A stretch of 64,000 nucleotides of DNA from Calycina herbarum (taxonomy: Eukaryota; Ascomycota; Leotiomycetes; Helotiales; Pezizellaceae): assembly GCA_001414485.1 (NCBI GenBank), contig LLEY01000002.1:558001-622000 (forward strand). The letters are read 5' to 3'. Both the position numbers and the translations under genes were made by a program. The notes under the pieces were generated by a model. The model ran no database searches. It saw only the letters and a program-made list of their open reading frames with translations, and was not told the origin of the DNA. This document shows, one piece after another, positions 1-12,053 of the stretch. Position 1 is the stretch's first letter, and every line of letters begins with the position of its first letter.

Positions 1-748
1 AAAATTTGAGGATGTAACCTCCGTACCAAGGCAAATACATTGACCCCTCAAAAACTCAAATAGAGACATCGCCAACTCATCTCCATCCCATCTTGCCCCG
101 CCAAGAAGGAACCACCAAGAGATCAGGGTGCAACTCGTTCTCGTTCCCAAGAACCTGATGTCAAATCAAAAGGAACAATCCATCCGTCACAACCCCTGCA
201 TCCTCCTCCATGACAAGCATTTTCAAGAGTTTCAAATAATGCAGTTCTTCAGCCCTTCAGCCTTCTCCTGCTGCTGCATGCCACTTATTTTGTCGTCATG
301 GAACCCGGGTCCAAAATTTCCATGCACGTTCGTGAATCGTGTGGTAAGGTGTGGGTATGGGATTTCGAGTCATTTTTCTTCGTCTGAGATCACTGAGATG
401 GCTGGGGAATTGGAGCTCGCATCGCTTGGGTTCTTTTCGGGTGTCTGGTTGAGAACTTGGCTTTGAAAAAGATGCAGTCAGGTTTATCAGCTGGGAAAGG
501 TGTTGTAGTTGCTTCTCGAGTTTCGACCAGAAACCATGGTCACTGTGATGCTTCTCTCAAGAAAGACTAATTTTGAAATTTTCGTGTGTTTTTTTTGGTT
601 AAATTACACTATCAAACAAAATTATCTAAGGGGGAATAAGGACATGCACTGCTGTGCTTCATAGTGGTATAATATCAATCCATCCCAAAAATCGCTCAAA
701 AAACAGAAGTAAAGAAAAAAACATTCAATTCATTCAAGAATCACGATG
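1..748. other. Intergenic, left edge
   Basis: I see no supportable gene here. A 112-codon open frame on the + strand has no recognisable domain and no splice-supported continuation. The last part probably carries the 3' UTR of the GPCR gene that ends at 749. Confidence 0.5.
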
Positions 749-1968
749 CTAGACCATACCGCGGGCTGAGGAACTCGAGGGTGGACCACCATGTTTCTTC
801 TCCCACCAAGTAGCCATTTGCCTCTTAATTCCTTCATTATACCCGTACGTAACTGCGTTTGCCAACCCAACGAATTGCGATGCACTCTGCAAGATTTGCA
901 AAGTTCTTGATTGGGTTCCGCTCAACTCTACTATGCGATTGATGATTCCTGGAAGCCATAGAATGACATATGCGATTGGATATGCGTTGAGAAGGAGGAC
1001 CTTTTGAATTTCTTGTTGTTTGCTTTGTACGGATGCAGTGTGGTTGTATGAGAAGGGCGTAACGACAGAAGAGGAGGAAATATATTGTTGGTAAGAGGTG
1101 ATGTTTGTGAGGGCTTTCGACGAAGAAATTGGGACCATGTCGTCGTCCTGAGTCCAGGGTTTGAATCCCGTTTCCTTGTTTCGCATTTCAAACTCGTCGT
1201 CCGATGATTCGTTCTCCATATCGTTCCCAGGAAATGAAACCGGCGTTTGGGACGGTCGTCGCAAGTTTGCGATTTCTTTGAGTTCGGAACGAAAGTATGA
1301 GTAGAGGTAAATGTAAAGGCAAATTGTGAGGAGAATGATTGCGAATCGCCATCCGTGGTTCAGGGCGTATCGAAGGACGGGTTTGTCGGCTGAGATCCAA
1401 CACCAGTTTCCACTAACTGGAGCATATGCCTTCATACCTAGCGCAGTAAGGCCTATGAAATTGTTAGTCTAGTCTATGTCTAGGTATATGGTTTACTTAC
1501 TTGTGACTACTGGCACGAACCAGACAGCGCTTGTCAGGATGATTTTGCTTTTTGCGCTTGTATCAAATGCCGAATGTTTTCCTAGCAGAGAAAAGACTGT
1601 CGCGCAAGCGATCAATAGAATGGCAAAGTCAGTCCCTTGTACACTCAATTGGCCGATGAAGCCATTCAATGAACATTTTCCTCCAACTGAAAGATCGCCA
1701 TTTGCGAAAATCCAAAGGCCGGATAGGGAGTTATTGAATGAATTGATGAAATCTGCATATTCAAAGTCAGCTAGTGCTCAAGACTTGGGAGGACAAAGTA
1801 CATACCAGCCGCCGCAAGATTTATAATAAGAACATGACGAAAATGAGGGATTTGAGGAAGGAAAATATAACAGAGAAAGATCAACCCAGAGGCGAAACAA
1901 GAAAGTAAGCTTCCGGTCAACGTAGGAATTGCGACGGCTAGATCAAAAGTATGAGGGTGCATCTTCAC
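749..1968 (-). CDS. Git3/cAMP-receptor-like GPCR (7 TM)
   Basis: This is a predicted plasma-membrane G-protein-coupled receptor of the fungal Git3 / cAMP-receptor-like type, which in characterised relatives signals nutrient state through G-alpha to the cAMP pathway. There are three exons, 1968-1806, 1752-1501 and 1437-749, with GTATGT/GTAAGT donors, joining in phase to 367 residues. Seven hydrophobic segments can be read: TM1 and the start of TM2 in exon 1 (HVLIINLAAAD), TM3-TM4 in exon 2 (CSLNGFIGQLSVQGTDF), TM5 after GWRFAIILL, then a roughly 90-residue acidic, serine-rich third cytoplasmic loop, TM6 (YPIAYVILWLPGIINR) and TM7. The TM6-TM7 block matches the Git3 C-terminal domain. A TATA-like stretch lies upstream at about 2079-2088. 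Class assignment (carbon-sensing Git3 versus CAR-like) is not resolved and the ligand is unknown. Confidence 0.85.
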
Positions 1969-3970
1969 ATGGCTCAGCCAGCGCTACCAAAGAATGTATG
2001 AATATCGAAGGAATGGAAGAGATGGAAAGGAGGACTGGCTTATCATCAGATTATGGGGAAAGCATGGACGCCTGGGGATATATAAATACTCAACGGATAT
2101 ACTGCGGCATGAAGCATTTAGACTTTCTAAAGTCCCCTCGAGTGGAGTTTGATCCCCCTTATTGACCTGTTTCAACCAAGGACCCTTGGCTCATTTCGAA
2201 CAATATATTTTGATATCCAGGGACTTCGTGGCTTGCATCGGACGAGCTGACCGTTGGGCTGTCAGGTTTTCCATCACGACAATTGACGGAAATTTTGGAG
2301 CCTGCGACAGGGGTAATGACCGGAAAACGTGACTAGATCCCACTCTTCTTTGGAAAGACCAGAGGATCATGGGTACCAGAAACAATTTTTGGGAAACGGC
2401 TGAATGTGTAACTATCCCCAGATTCTATTCGGGTCATCAGACTTCCGACATCTAACGAACCTTCGTGGGAGCTTATGGCTTTAATTTAGAGTGAGGAAAC
2501 TAAAACAAGGTCAGCGTGAGTTGAAACAATTCTCAAGATGTTTATAATTAGTAAGAAGCTTAAGCGATCTGAAGATTTGTTTATCGTTTAGTTTTGATAT
2601 CGGTGGTTGAAAAAGGCTTTGAGCAGCCTCATGGCAGTTCAGGGATTGAAGTCGGGAAGGAAAACTCTGGAACATCCTTCCGGAAGAACGGACTAGCGAA
2701 TTGCTTAATCACTCCCCCCCCCCCTTAATTGTCTGTCAGGTGCGAGGGTAGTTTGGATGCGAAATGTCTTAAGGGGGGAGAGTAAGAGGCAGTGCATCTC
2801 AGGTGCCAAGGATAAGCCACCCGCTAACTATTAATAGTGTTTTTCATAGGGCTCTTGCTTGCAACTGCATTGCGATGAATTTCAAAAGTCTCAACGGGAG
2901 AGAGGAGATGAACAGCAAAATATTAGATGTCAATTAGGAGAATCACCCCCCACAATACTTTCGACAAATTGTGAGTGACTAAAAGTCATGCACTTCTCCA
3001 GCCCTCAAATCATTTTACCAGCATGGCAAGAGCCTCACCAGCGCGAATCAAACTCGAACTGTTGATCCAGACTCCACAGGACCATTTCCCACAGCATCGG
3101 GAGTGCACGATACGCTCGACCATGAGGCTCAGAAGGGTCAAAGGCTGAGGCTCTCACGGTCTCAGGAAGTACCCCACGGCGCACGTTTCCCCGATGATCT
3201 TTTCAACTCTGGTTCGTTTATACAGATATAGATAGGTTTCATGCCTTAGGCTACCAAGGCCACTTTTCTGTCTCGGGGACTTGGCTCGCCCACCCTCCCT
3301 TTTAACCAATCATTGAAAATTTACTATGGGCCCTACCTCGCTTATCCCGCAGAAACTCTTCGTGGAATATCTAACTCTAGCCTCTGTTCTTCCCGCACCA
3401 GCACTAGGGGACCTGAATCTTACAGCGGGGTCTAGATAATCGCCGTACCAGAGATGTGGCCGAAGAATCATTATTCCGGGCAGTGCCCATCCAAATTCAT
3501 TGTTAGTCGCTAACTGAGGAGTAGGAAATCTCTCAACGTGCAAGCAAACTAAACTTAATAATTCTTTCAACTCCCTGTTATCACCTTCACGGAGAAAATA
3601 ATCCAAATTTCATGGTCCGATCTGGAAATGTCATTATAGGCGATTTCGTATGCAAGTTTTGGGAATAAATTTGGTACAGTTAGTGCTGTTGCTGTGCCCG
3701 AAAAGAGCATAGTAAGCGGGATCTGTCATCGGCGACTATCAACAAACCTAATTTTCTGCAAGCCTGAGCGATGTTCTTATGGCTTACAATTGAGCTGCTG
3801 AACTCTGGGGTCCATGTCATCATATCTTTTTTCCCTTGTACTTTCAAAGGCTAGATGTCTTATAAGTACACACGTTGGCTTCACTTCTTTCATCTCCTAT
3901 TTCTTACCACTGCGGAATTCGTCTTTTTTACACTCTCCTCCTCCAATTTTTATACCATTGTCAGCCTCGC
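1969..3970. other. Intergenic with one short inverted-repeat element
   Basis: Between the divergently transcribed GPCR and ABC transporter genes I find no coding region I can support; a 98-codon open frame on the - strand at 3310-3606 has no recognisable domain. It contains the short C-tract element listed at 2711-2783. The final 150 bases are pyrimidine-rich, as expected for the promoter and 5' UTR of the transporter gene. Confidence 0.5.
2711..2783. repeat. Short inverted-repeat element, copy A
   Basis: A 73-bp element begins ACT plus a C-tract and ends with a G-tract plus AGAGT. Its core (TTAATTGTCTGTCAGGTGC onward through GGGTAGTTTGG) matches the copy at 59859-59952 over most of its length but lacks about 18 bp of the right arm. 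It is probably a degraded MITE-like unit. No target duplication is evident. Confidence 0.6.
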
Positions 3971-6128
3971 ATGTTTGAACAAATGGATTCTCGAACCAGT
4001 CACTCGAATTCGATGGACCGTGGTAGTAATGGCAATAATATCCAAGAAGAGAATTTCATAATAGATGTCGAGGATAAGGCTACTGTGAACTCATACTTGT
4101 TGAACAATTCAGTTCAACATTTGACATGGAATCGCGTCACAGTGACTGTGAAAGACCACAAGACCAAGGAACCCAAGGCCATCCTCGATAATATCGATGG
4201 GATCGCCAAAGCAGGTATGCAGCAGAATTCCTTTCCCTTTATACCAATCGTTATCTAATATCAATAGGCGAAATGATTGCCCTGATGGGTCCAAGTGGAT
4301 GCGGAAAGACAACGCTTCTCAACGTTCTCGCACGACGAGATGTGGGTGGAGCAAAGGTAGAAGGGTCTACTTTGGTCAATGGCAACGAGCCTTCAGCGTC
4401 GACATTTCGAGAGATATCATGTTATGTCGAACAAGAAGATGCTCTCATCGGATCTTTGACGGTCAAGGAAACGATGAGCTTTGCTGCACGACTTGCACAT
4501 AAAAAGTAATAAGTTCCGAGTTCTAGGCAATCCTGTAAGTTTGCTAACAATTATCCAGTTCATTAACAAAACAAGAGAGAATCAAAAGAATCAATGCCTT
4601 GATCGAATCATTTGGCTTGCGTGGTCAAGCGGATACTCTCATTGGCACACCAATCCGAAAGGGCCTCAGTGGTGGGCAAAAGAGACGCCTCTCTGTTATC
4701 AGTCAACTAGTCACTGCACCCAAGATACTGTTCCTCGATGAACCAACAAGTGGCCTCGATAGCACTGCAAGTTTTGAGGTTATTTCTTTCGTTAAGGAAG
4801 CAGCTAAAAGAAACAATGTTCGTCCTCAACCATTAGAAAACGGGATCTTGCATTTGCTAACGCTCAACACAGTTAATCGTTATCGCAAGTATCCATCAAC
4901 CTTCCACCACTACCTTCGAACTCTTCGACAAACTTCTCCTCCTCTCCAAGGGCAAATCTCATTATTTCGGTTCGGTCCCCGGCATCGAATCCCACTTCAA
5001 AACTCTCGGTTTCCCAATGCCAATGCACATGAACCCAGCAGAATTCCTCCTCGAGCTCATGAATATCGATTTTACAACTCAGTACGAAGCTGCGGAAGCT
5101 AGACTCCAAACCATACAAGCAGGGTGGACACGATCCACACTCTTCTCGGAGATGTCTTCACAAATCACCAACACATCGCAAACTCAAACTCCACTTCCCG
5201 TACTCAAGCCTTCGAAAAGAAGTTTCTTCGTCGTACTTCTAGCTCTTGTACACCGTTCCTTCATTAAGAGCTACCGAGACGTTGTCGCTTACGGAATTCG
5301 TATCGCAATGTACTTTGGTCTCGCACTCATGATGGGACTTGTCTGGCTCCGAATGAAAGACGACCAAAGTGCCATCCAGCCCCTCACCAATGCCATTTTC
5401 TTCGGAGGAGCATTCATGAGTTTCATGGCCGTAGCTTATGTTCCAAGTTTCCTCGAAGACCACGCAACATTCGTAAAAGAACGTGCTAATGGCCTTTATG
5501 GTTCGACCGTCTTCATGCTTTCCAACTTCCTCATTGGATTACCTTACCTTTGTAAGTTCCGATTTACCCAAACAGTTCTACTATTTGAAGCATCGCTAAC
5601 ATATCTGAAGTCCTCATCTCCTTTCTCTTTTCTGTGATCGCTTACTGGCTCTCCAACATGCGCCCAACAGCAACCGCCTTCTTCTCCTGGATAATGTGGC
5701 TCTTCCTCGATCTCCTCGCTGCCGAATCCCTCGTCGTCCTCATCTCCTCCCTCTTCCCGAATTTCGTCATCGCACTCGCTCTCACAGCCTTCGCTAACGG
5801 TCTGTGGATGTGTGTGAATGGTTTCATGGTCCCACCCGAAATCCTAAACCCGTTCTTCAGATATGTCTTTCATTATATTGATTATCAAGCGTATGTGTTC
5901 CAGGGAATGATGGTTAATCAGTTTGAGGGGAGTACGTATGGGTGTGGGAGCGAGTGTGAGTGTATGTTTGTTACGGAACTGCAGGGAGAGTGTCGGATTG
6001 ATGGGCTGGGGGTGCTGGAGCAGTATGGGTATAAGACTGGACGGAATGGGGAGTGGGTTGGGATTCTTTTGGCAATTGTTGTTGGGTATAGGATTTTGGG
6101 GTGGGTTGTATTGAGTTTGAAGAAGTGA
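3971..6128 (+). CDS. ABCG-type half-size ABC transporter
   Basis: This is an ATP-driven exporter of the ABCG (White) group, ordered nucleotide-binding domain then transmembrane domain. Five exons, 3971-4214, 4268-4505, 4559-4817, 4873-5551 and 5611-6128, join in phase to 645 residues. The ATPase has Walker A GPSGCGKTT at about residue 90, the signature LSGGQKRR, Walker B ILFLDEPTSGLD and the switch IASIHQP, so it should be catalytically competent. The C-terminal half has about six hydrophobic segments, with a cysteine-containing extracellular loop (CGSECEC) near the end as in other ABCG proteins. Start: the ATG at 3971 is the first in frame; a second lies at 3983. The third intron uses an ordinary GTTCGT donor. 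As a half transporter it should act as a homo- or heterodimer. Substrate cannot be inferred. Confidence 0.9.
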
Positions 6129-6358
6129 GTGGTGTGGAGGCTCGGATGTTTTGATATGTAAAAGTCGCTACTGGTTTTATGTTGTTAATATCATTGTTCA
6201 ATACGGAGAGGAAATCTCGCTGGTTCTAATAATAGACCTCTGTACCACTCCATATGCACTGCACATTCGGCGTCTGGCGCATGCCGTATTGAGGGGATAA
6301 CCTCACTTCGATGTCTTCATTTAGCAATGTAAGGTTTTTACTCGATAGCTCCACCATA

Positions 6359-7286
6359 ATGACGCCCGTCGAGACGAAGATAGTCAGTACAGAGAAGCAA
6401 GTGGATATAGTGGTCGATTGGCTGGCCACCTAAGCGACCTCAGCCCATGATAAATATACATAAAACATAAAACACCCTGGCTTGTACATAGACCCCGAAG
6501 GAGTAAACCTATGTCGCGAAGGCTCCCTCTCCATCCCCACCCTTATGATTCATACGGAAAACATGCTCGAGAAACATGTTTTCCTTTTCGATGTTCATAC
6601 TCTTGGTGAACGAGCATTCAATACTTCGGGTGCCAGTGGGTTTACCTTCAAGGGATCCTCCAAAGTGAGCTGTACTCAAAGGCCTTCTTCCATGTACGAA
6701 ATGATTCGGATGCTTTGTTTGCGCATTTCGGTATATCTCTGAAGGGAGTGTAGGATGTTCAACTTATGGAGAGTGCAACAAGGAAACTACGGCATCAAGA
6801 AAATACCCGAGCGGCTTGACGAAATGCATCGAAGAGAACGCGTTTGACATTTCTGAGGACTTGGCCAGGTGGAAGCAGGTAAAAGAACGGGGCGAGAGAT
6901 TGTTCAAACCTCAGCATGGAGGTTTCGTACGAGGTCTTCAACCAACGGCCGATTCCCGAGGATATTATTGCGTATTGTGTTGGTGATGCTCAGTACCTGC
7001 CTGAACTAAGGGATAAATATTGGAAACCAACACCTTCTTTCGGTGGCGATGATTCGTCGACGACGAAACCAAAGAACGGGTTGCGAATTCTCGAAAACCA
7101 GACTATCAACCTAATGGCCAAGGCAAAGCGTTTGCCCCTTGGAGCGAGTATCACAATGAGAATTCCGATCAGTGGAATGGTCCGCCAGCTCTTCGCGATT
7201 ACTCTGACCAGGAATTCGCTGATTTGAACGACGATAATGATTTTGATGACTGGACAAGGTGCCCATGGCAAGGACCCCCGTCATGA
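6359..7286 (+). pseudogene. Broken 3'-5' exonuclease-domain (EXD1-like) gene
   Basis: Pieces of a DEDD-type 3'-5' exonuclease protein lie in order in different frames. They are a start-like ATG at 6359 followed by VDIVVDWLA, then LYIDPEGVNLCREGSLSI, KAFFHVRNDSDALFAHFGIS, DVQLMESATRKLRHQENTR, GLTKCIEENAFDISEDLARW, EVFNQRPIPEDIIAYCVGDA, and a C-terminal piece ending in TGA at 7284-7286. The expected acidic catalytic positions are partly visible. In-frame stops TAA at 6431 and 6461 and TAG at 6751 each fit a single C-to-T change from a glutamine codon. Frame changes occur near 6670, 6810, 6915 and 7090. No consistent set of introns repairs them. It sits just downstream of the ABC transporter. 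Confidence 0.8.
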
Positions 7287-8677
7287 TTTCCCGGAATTTT
7301 CTTTCGGTTACTAGGAATGTTTCTTTCGATGTAACTCTCTTATTTCAATTCTTGTTTGTCGGAAAATTTCTTCGATTCATTCTTTCGTATCTCCCTCGCT
7401 AGATTGTTCCTCATACCTAAAAAGTATGTAGGGAAAAGTAGGAAATGCACGTTTGGAAGTGTCAATTCGGGATTTTTCAAAGCACCTTCTATTCTAAGCG
7501 ATTTCACAGATGATTTACTTCGTTGGTAAAAAAAAAGCGAGCGAAATAATAGTTAGAGCAGAATGTATCATAGAAAGGAAATGGATAATGATAACTCGGT
7601 TCTTTAACAATCCAATTATAATTATTAGCTCTCTGTAATTAGGGATGAGGCTCTTCCAAACGTCTAGAATATTCTCTATTGTTTCGAAAGGGCAGAATAA
7701 CACTTTTTATTATGCCAGTTATTTCGAATATTTTTCTCAGTTATTCCAAACAGTCAGGATATGCTCTTGCTTTTTCTACAGTTCCGACTTCGGCCCGCTA
7801 ATAATTGCTCGGGATAGTCAGGTGTTTTGCAATTTCTTTGAATGATCTGGAGTCTACATGCAATTGAGAGAGCCTCACGTAGTTTATTTTTCCCTCAGTT
7901 TTCCCCCCTCTAGTACTTCCTCAAATATACTTTCCAGATGAATTATGACTTTTCACGTGATGTTGATAAACTTCCCCGCCATTTTGTTCCGGATTTCTCG
8001 TACCACTAGGTACGCCAATGAGATAACTCCATTTTCTCCAGAGGACAAGTCTATTCTCTCCTTTCTTATTTATCAACGAAAGTCCAAAGAGTTCTAAGAT
8101 CTCTTCAAACACGTGCTAAGTATAGATAAGCCAGTCCAACGAGTCTGAAAGTCTATTTCATCCCAACTTTTGGATCCGCCCTCGCCGCATTTCAGGTCGG
8201 CGAACTCAATTCTGGGGCTGCCATAAGAGGTTACATAAACGTCTCGTTAAACAAAAAGGGGTTCGTCTATCAAGACTGAATTTTGTGGTCGTGATTGGAC
8301 ATGAAAAGCGGCAGTAAATGGTTCCTGTTGTTCCAACTTTCTCCATATTGCCCCAGATACTGTAGGGCAATTGAACCTGATTGTTTCAAATCATCTGGGT
8401 CAATATTCAAATTGTTCCCAATTTTTAGGATAATTATCTAAATTGTGCTAAAGAGTTAGAACAACGAGAGCTACAAGAGCCAGCCCAAAGTATTTACTGC
8501 CGCTTTTACTCTCAATCTCACATTCAACCGGGGATCCAATGGTCGGCGACGCTCCAAGTTGTTGTTGGTAACAGGGTGTAACCAACGCCCACATATACTT
8601 CCTCCCCATCGTAAGCAAACTGACTGCATACAACCAGGAAGCACCACCACCGTGACCATCTCCCCCTACCACCCATC
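7287..8677. other. Intergenic
   Basis: AT-rich spacer with no coding region I can support. The last 250 bases are CA-rich and probably contain the promoter and leader of the Zn2Cys6 gene that starts at 8678. Confidence 0.5.
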
Positions 8678-10741
8678 ATGTCTTGGGTGAGCGCCCCTAG
8701 CGGAGCGAGTGCCTCTAATCCTGCCAGTTCCAGCTCTGCTTCTGTCGCGATGGATCCAGACACACCCTCCTCGGCCACCTCCAGCCATCCCAGCCTGCAA
8801 TTGGGCCATTCTCCGATAACCTCCACCACCACCACCACCACATCCACATCCACCACCGAAGAACATCCAGGCGAACGACAGCAGAGCATCACTTCGTCGA
8901 ACAACTCCACCTCTGCTTCTGCCTCTGCTTCTGCCTCTGCTTCCGCTGCAGAACAGAGCAAGGAACGAGTCACCGTGCCATCAGCCTGCGTGCAGTGCCG
9001 ATCCAAGCATCTGAAGTGCGATGGCCTGAGTCCATGTACTCGATGCTCTGCCAACAGCTTTGAGTGTGCCTACGTCAGAAGCCGTCGAGGCTTCAAGGGG
9101 CCCCGAAAGAATGGAGTCCAGGGCAAGATTCCTGCAGCTCAGGACGCAGTTGCAGCTTCGAGCTGTCCCATGGTAAATCCAAATGCTGGACGAGGACCCC
9201 ATGTTCCAACCGGTCTGGCCACACCCCCAGACCATAGACCTCCCCGTCCTATCGATCCTCCTCTTCTGTATGATGCCAGTCAAGGTCAAGAACTCACTTC
9301 GGCATCTGGATTGGATATTCGGGAAAGATGTGTCGAAGCATTCTTCTATCATTTTCATTCTGCCCACCCCTTTCTTCTTCCTCGACCCCAATTTATGGCG
9401 TTGAGGAATGAGAAGCCTATGGATTGTCTCCTGGCCGCTATGCGTTATGTGGGTTCCTTTTACGTCTCACAAGCACCAACAACCGCTCTTGGACTGGAGG
9501 CCGAACGTGCTATATATCATGCCGATTGTCCCAAGGACGCCTTGAGAGTTCAGGCCATGCTGATTCTTACCATTGGACTGGATGGATATACATACCAGGA
9601 GAAGGCCTTGCAAATTCTCCTTGATGCACAAGACCTAGCTGTGGCACTTGGTATGAACAAGCGCGATTTTGCCTTTCTCAACAGCAATGGTTCCCATATG
9701 CTTGAAGAGAGTTGGCGCAGAACTTGGTGGGAGTTATATATAGTTGATGGAATGATTGCTGGGGTCCACCAAAAGAGTGACTTCCGGATGAAAGACATGC
9801 CCGCTGATGTCTTGCTCCCATGTGAAGAGAAGGAATACTTTTCCGGGGTATGACCTACACCCATGTTTTATATATGCAGTACTGACCACGATAGTTCATC
9901 TCACCATCTCGCTCACTTGAGGATTTCGATGATGAGTCTTTTGATTCTAAAGAACTCACATTCTCATCTTTCACTTATAGAATTGCTGCCATGAGAAATC
10001 TCGGTAGAGTTCTATCATCTCGACCAAGTCCAACGGCATTGCCAGACAGAGAATCAGTTCTCAGAGTTGATAACCACCTTGTGGCTTGGAGATTGCATCT
10101 CCCTGAGAACAAGAAACAATTTATCAGCAATGAAGGGACCTTGGATGAGATGCTCTTCCAAGCACACATGATTACCGAAGCGTAAGTCATAAATATGCCC
10201 TCTCAACGCGAAGTATAAAAACTCATTGAAAAACAGAACGACCGTCGTCCTCCACCGCGAACACTCAGAGCTCGACTCCAGCGTAGCAAAAAACGTAACC
10301 TCCTGCGCCCCCCACAAACCCATCATCCCGGGCGAAAGCTACAACATCCACGCCGCAAAAATGGTGCAAGCCGCCCAAGACATCTCCAAACTGATTTCTC
10401 TCCCCGTTCCTTTGATCAAACACACCCATTTCTTCACCTGCGTCGTAACACTAGGCTCCATCGTCCATCTCTCCATCTGGTCAGCTCTCATGCCCTACAT
10501 GCAAGACGATGATCTGAAGCAACAACTCCGTCTCAACACTGGAGCGCTCAAGACTCTGTGGCAAGTATGGCCTTCTGCTGGGAAGGCCTTTGGACAGGTG
10601 AAGGGTGTTGCGCAGGAGATTTTCTCGGCGAAGAAGTTGGCGGTTGAGAGTGGGTATTGGGTTAACTTTCCTCAAGAGGATGTTATGAGGGTGATGATTG
10701 AGGATCAGAATATTATGGATGAGTTGCAACTTCTTGAGTAA
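8678..10741 (+). CDS. Zn2Cys6 fungal transcription factor
   Basis: This is a nuclear DNA-binding regulator of the fungal binuclear zinc cluster class. Three exons, 8678-9847, 9895-10181 and 10237-10741, give 653 residues. The N-terminus is low complexity, with threonine and serine-alanine runs coded by ACC and TCTGCC-type repeats. The zinc cluster starts near residue 104 with exact spacing C-x2-C-x6-C-x5-C-x2-C-x6-C (CVQCRSKHLKC...CTRC...C), followed by a basic stretch SRRGFKGPRK. From about residue 210 comes a fungal-specific regulatory region; the conserved segment WRRTWWELYIVDGM near residue 350 is typical of that domain. Target genes and inducer are not evident; no adjacent pathway genes point to a role. 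Confidence 0.88.
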
Positions 10742-11192
10742 GTTGAAAAAGAGAAGGAACTTTTAATGAGATATGAGCTTGGGGGAATGGGACTGGCTTT
10801 TTTTATCTTCACTCTTTAATGGCTTGAATACCTTATGGTGGGTAAAATCTGGAAGGAATTGGATAAAACCATATAAAACATTAACGAAATAATAACGAGA
10901 ACTATGAATAAAATATCTTTACTCTTTTCAACTCACCAGGAGACACCAGGAGAATGAACTCTGGTTTTGGACTGGAGCTCAAGAACCCTCTGATGCACGT
11001 GCACAAAACCCCCCACCACAACCTGGAAACCCCCCGAACGCGACTTCCTCAAGATACCCATCAGCGCGTCAAACCACCAACTCCACAAAGTCCTGCGACT
11101 AATTCCTCCAATCCAACCCGACCCTCTCAGAATCCACCACCCAGCAAGATCTCAACCACACTTTACTCATACAAACGCGCTCGTAGAACAAA
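10742..11192. other. Intergenic spacer
   Basis: Short spacer between the zinc-cluster gene and DAD3. The second half is strongly C/A-rich, as expected for a fungal 5' UTR. An open frame of 100 codons (10954-11256) overlaps the DAD3 start and has no domain, so I treat it as chance. Confidence 0.5.
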
Positions 11193-11652
11193 ATGGACAC
11201 CGCAGAACCACCACAATCCCCCTCCGCCTCGCAAAACGAAGACCTCACCCCCCTAGAACAAGACGTCCTTGATGAATACGAAAGATTAGCAGAAAACATG
11301 CGAAAGGTAAGCCCCCAGTTTCCCCTCCATCTCTCCCCATGCGCGTCCATTCTCCCTTCCCCTCTTTTTCTGAAGCCCCTCTATCCCATCTACCTCCCCT
11401 CCCCAATCCCCCCCTCAAAACACAAATTCGGAAGTACCTAGACTAATACCCCTTCCACAGTTAGCAACACACCTAGACACCCTAGCCAACAAACCCACAG
11501 CCGAAATCCTCGACGGTCTACGACAATTAGAACGAAAAACAAGTTTGGTGTTTACACTCCTCAAGGCTAGTGTTTACAGTATTGTTCTACAACAGGAGAT
11601 TCAGGATGGGGAGGGCAATGATGGCAGAGGGAGTGAGCCGGATGGTCGGTGA
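11193..11652 (+). CDS. DAD3: DASH complex subunit Dad3
   Basis: This is a small kinetochore protein of the fungal DASH/Dam1 ring, which couples kinetochores to spindle microtubules. Two exons, 11193-11306 and 11461-11652, flank a relatively long 154-bp intron and give 101 residues, the usual size. Diagnostic segments are LTPLEQDVLDEYERLAENMR in exon 1, then LDTLANKPTAEILDGLRQLE and VFTLLKASVYSIVLQQE in exon 2, matching Dad3 end to end. The C-terminal tail after QQE is short and acidic/glycine-rich. The gene converges on the uS5m gene 400 bp away. Confidence 0.93.
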
Positions 11653-12053
11653 GAATGGACGAGGGACAGGGTAGGGGAAGAGTATGAGATGGGTTAAGAA
11701 GGTGGAGGCAGCTATTCCCCGTGGTCCAAAACCACCCCTCGAGAAAACCTTACAGATAGAGGGTAGGCGCACAATTTTTGGGAGTGTTGGGGGACTCTCA
11801 AGGAGGGAGTAAGGACAGGCAAAAGGACATAAGACATATAGGAGGAAGGGCATAAGAAATGACCTGGGAATATCACGGCGTTTGGAGAACTTTGAAATGA
11901 TACCCCCAAAACAATACAATACAAGCAAGTTGCAAAATAAATATACAGAAGATGTGTGTTCTTCCCATTTATGCGCTTTCTAGACGCCCATCTATGCAAA
12001 CATGCTATCTCATATTCCTACACATCGTCTTTTTTGAGTCTTTGTACAAGAGA
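11653..12053. other. Convergent 3' spacer
   Basis: Spacer between the 3' ends of DAD3 (+) and the uS5m gene (-). It probably holds both 3' UTRs. I see no other feature. Confidence 0.5.

Noticed and set aside
1139..1175. tRNA T-arm-like GGGTTTGAATCCCG inside the GPCR gene
   Set aside because: No acceptor or anticodon stems surround it and it is in a conserved coding exon.
8524..9054. 176-codon frame on the - strand over the start of the zinc-cluster gene
   Set aside because: It is antisense to serine/threonine-rich coding repeats and encodes only the low-complexity mirror (AEAEAE, VVVDVD). The + strand has the exact zinc-cluster spacing.
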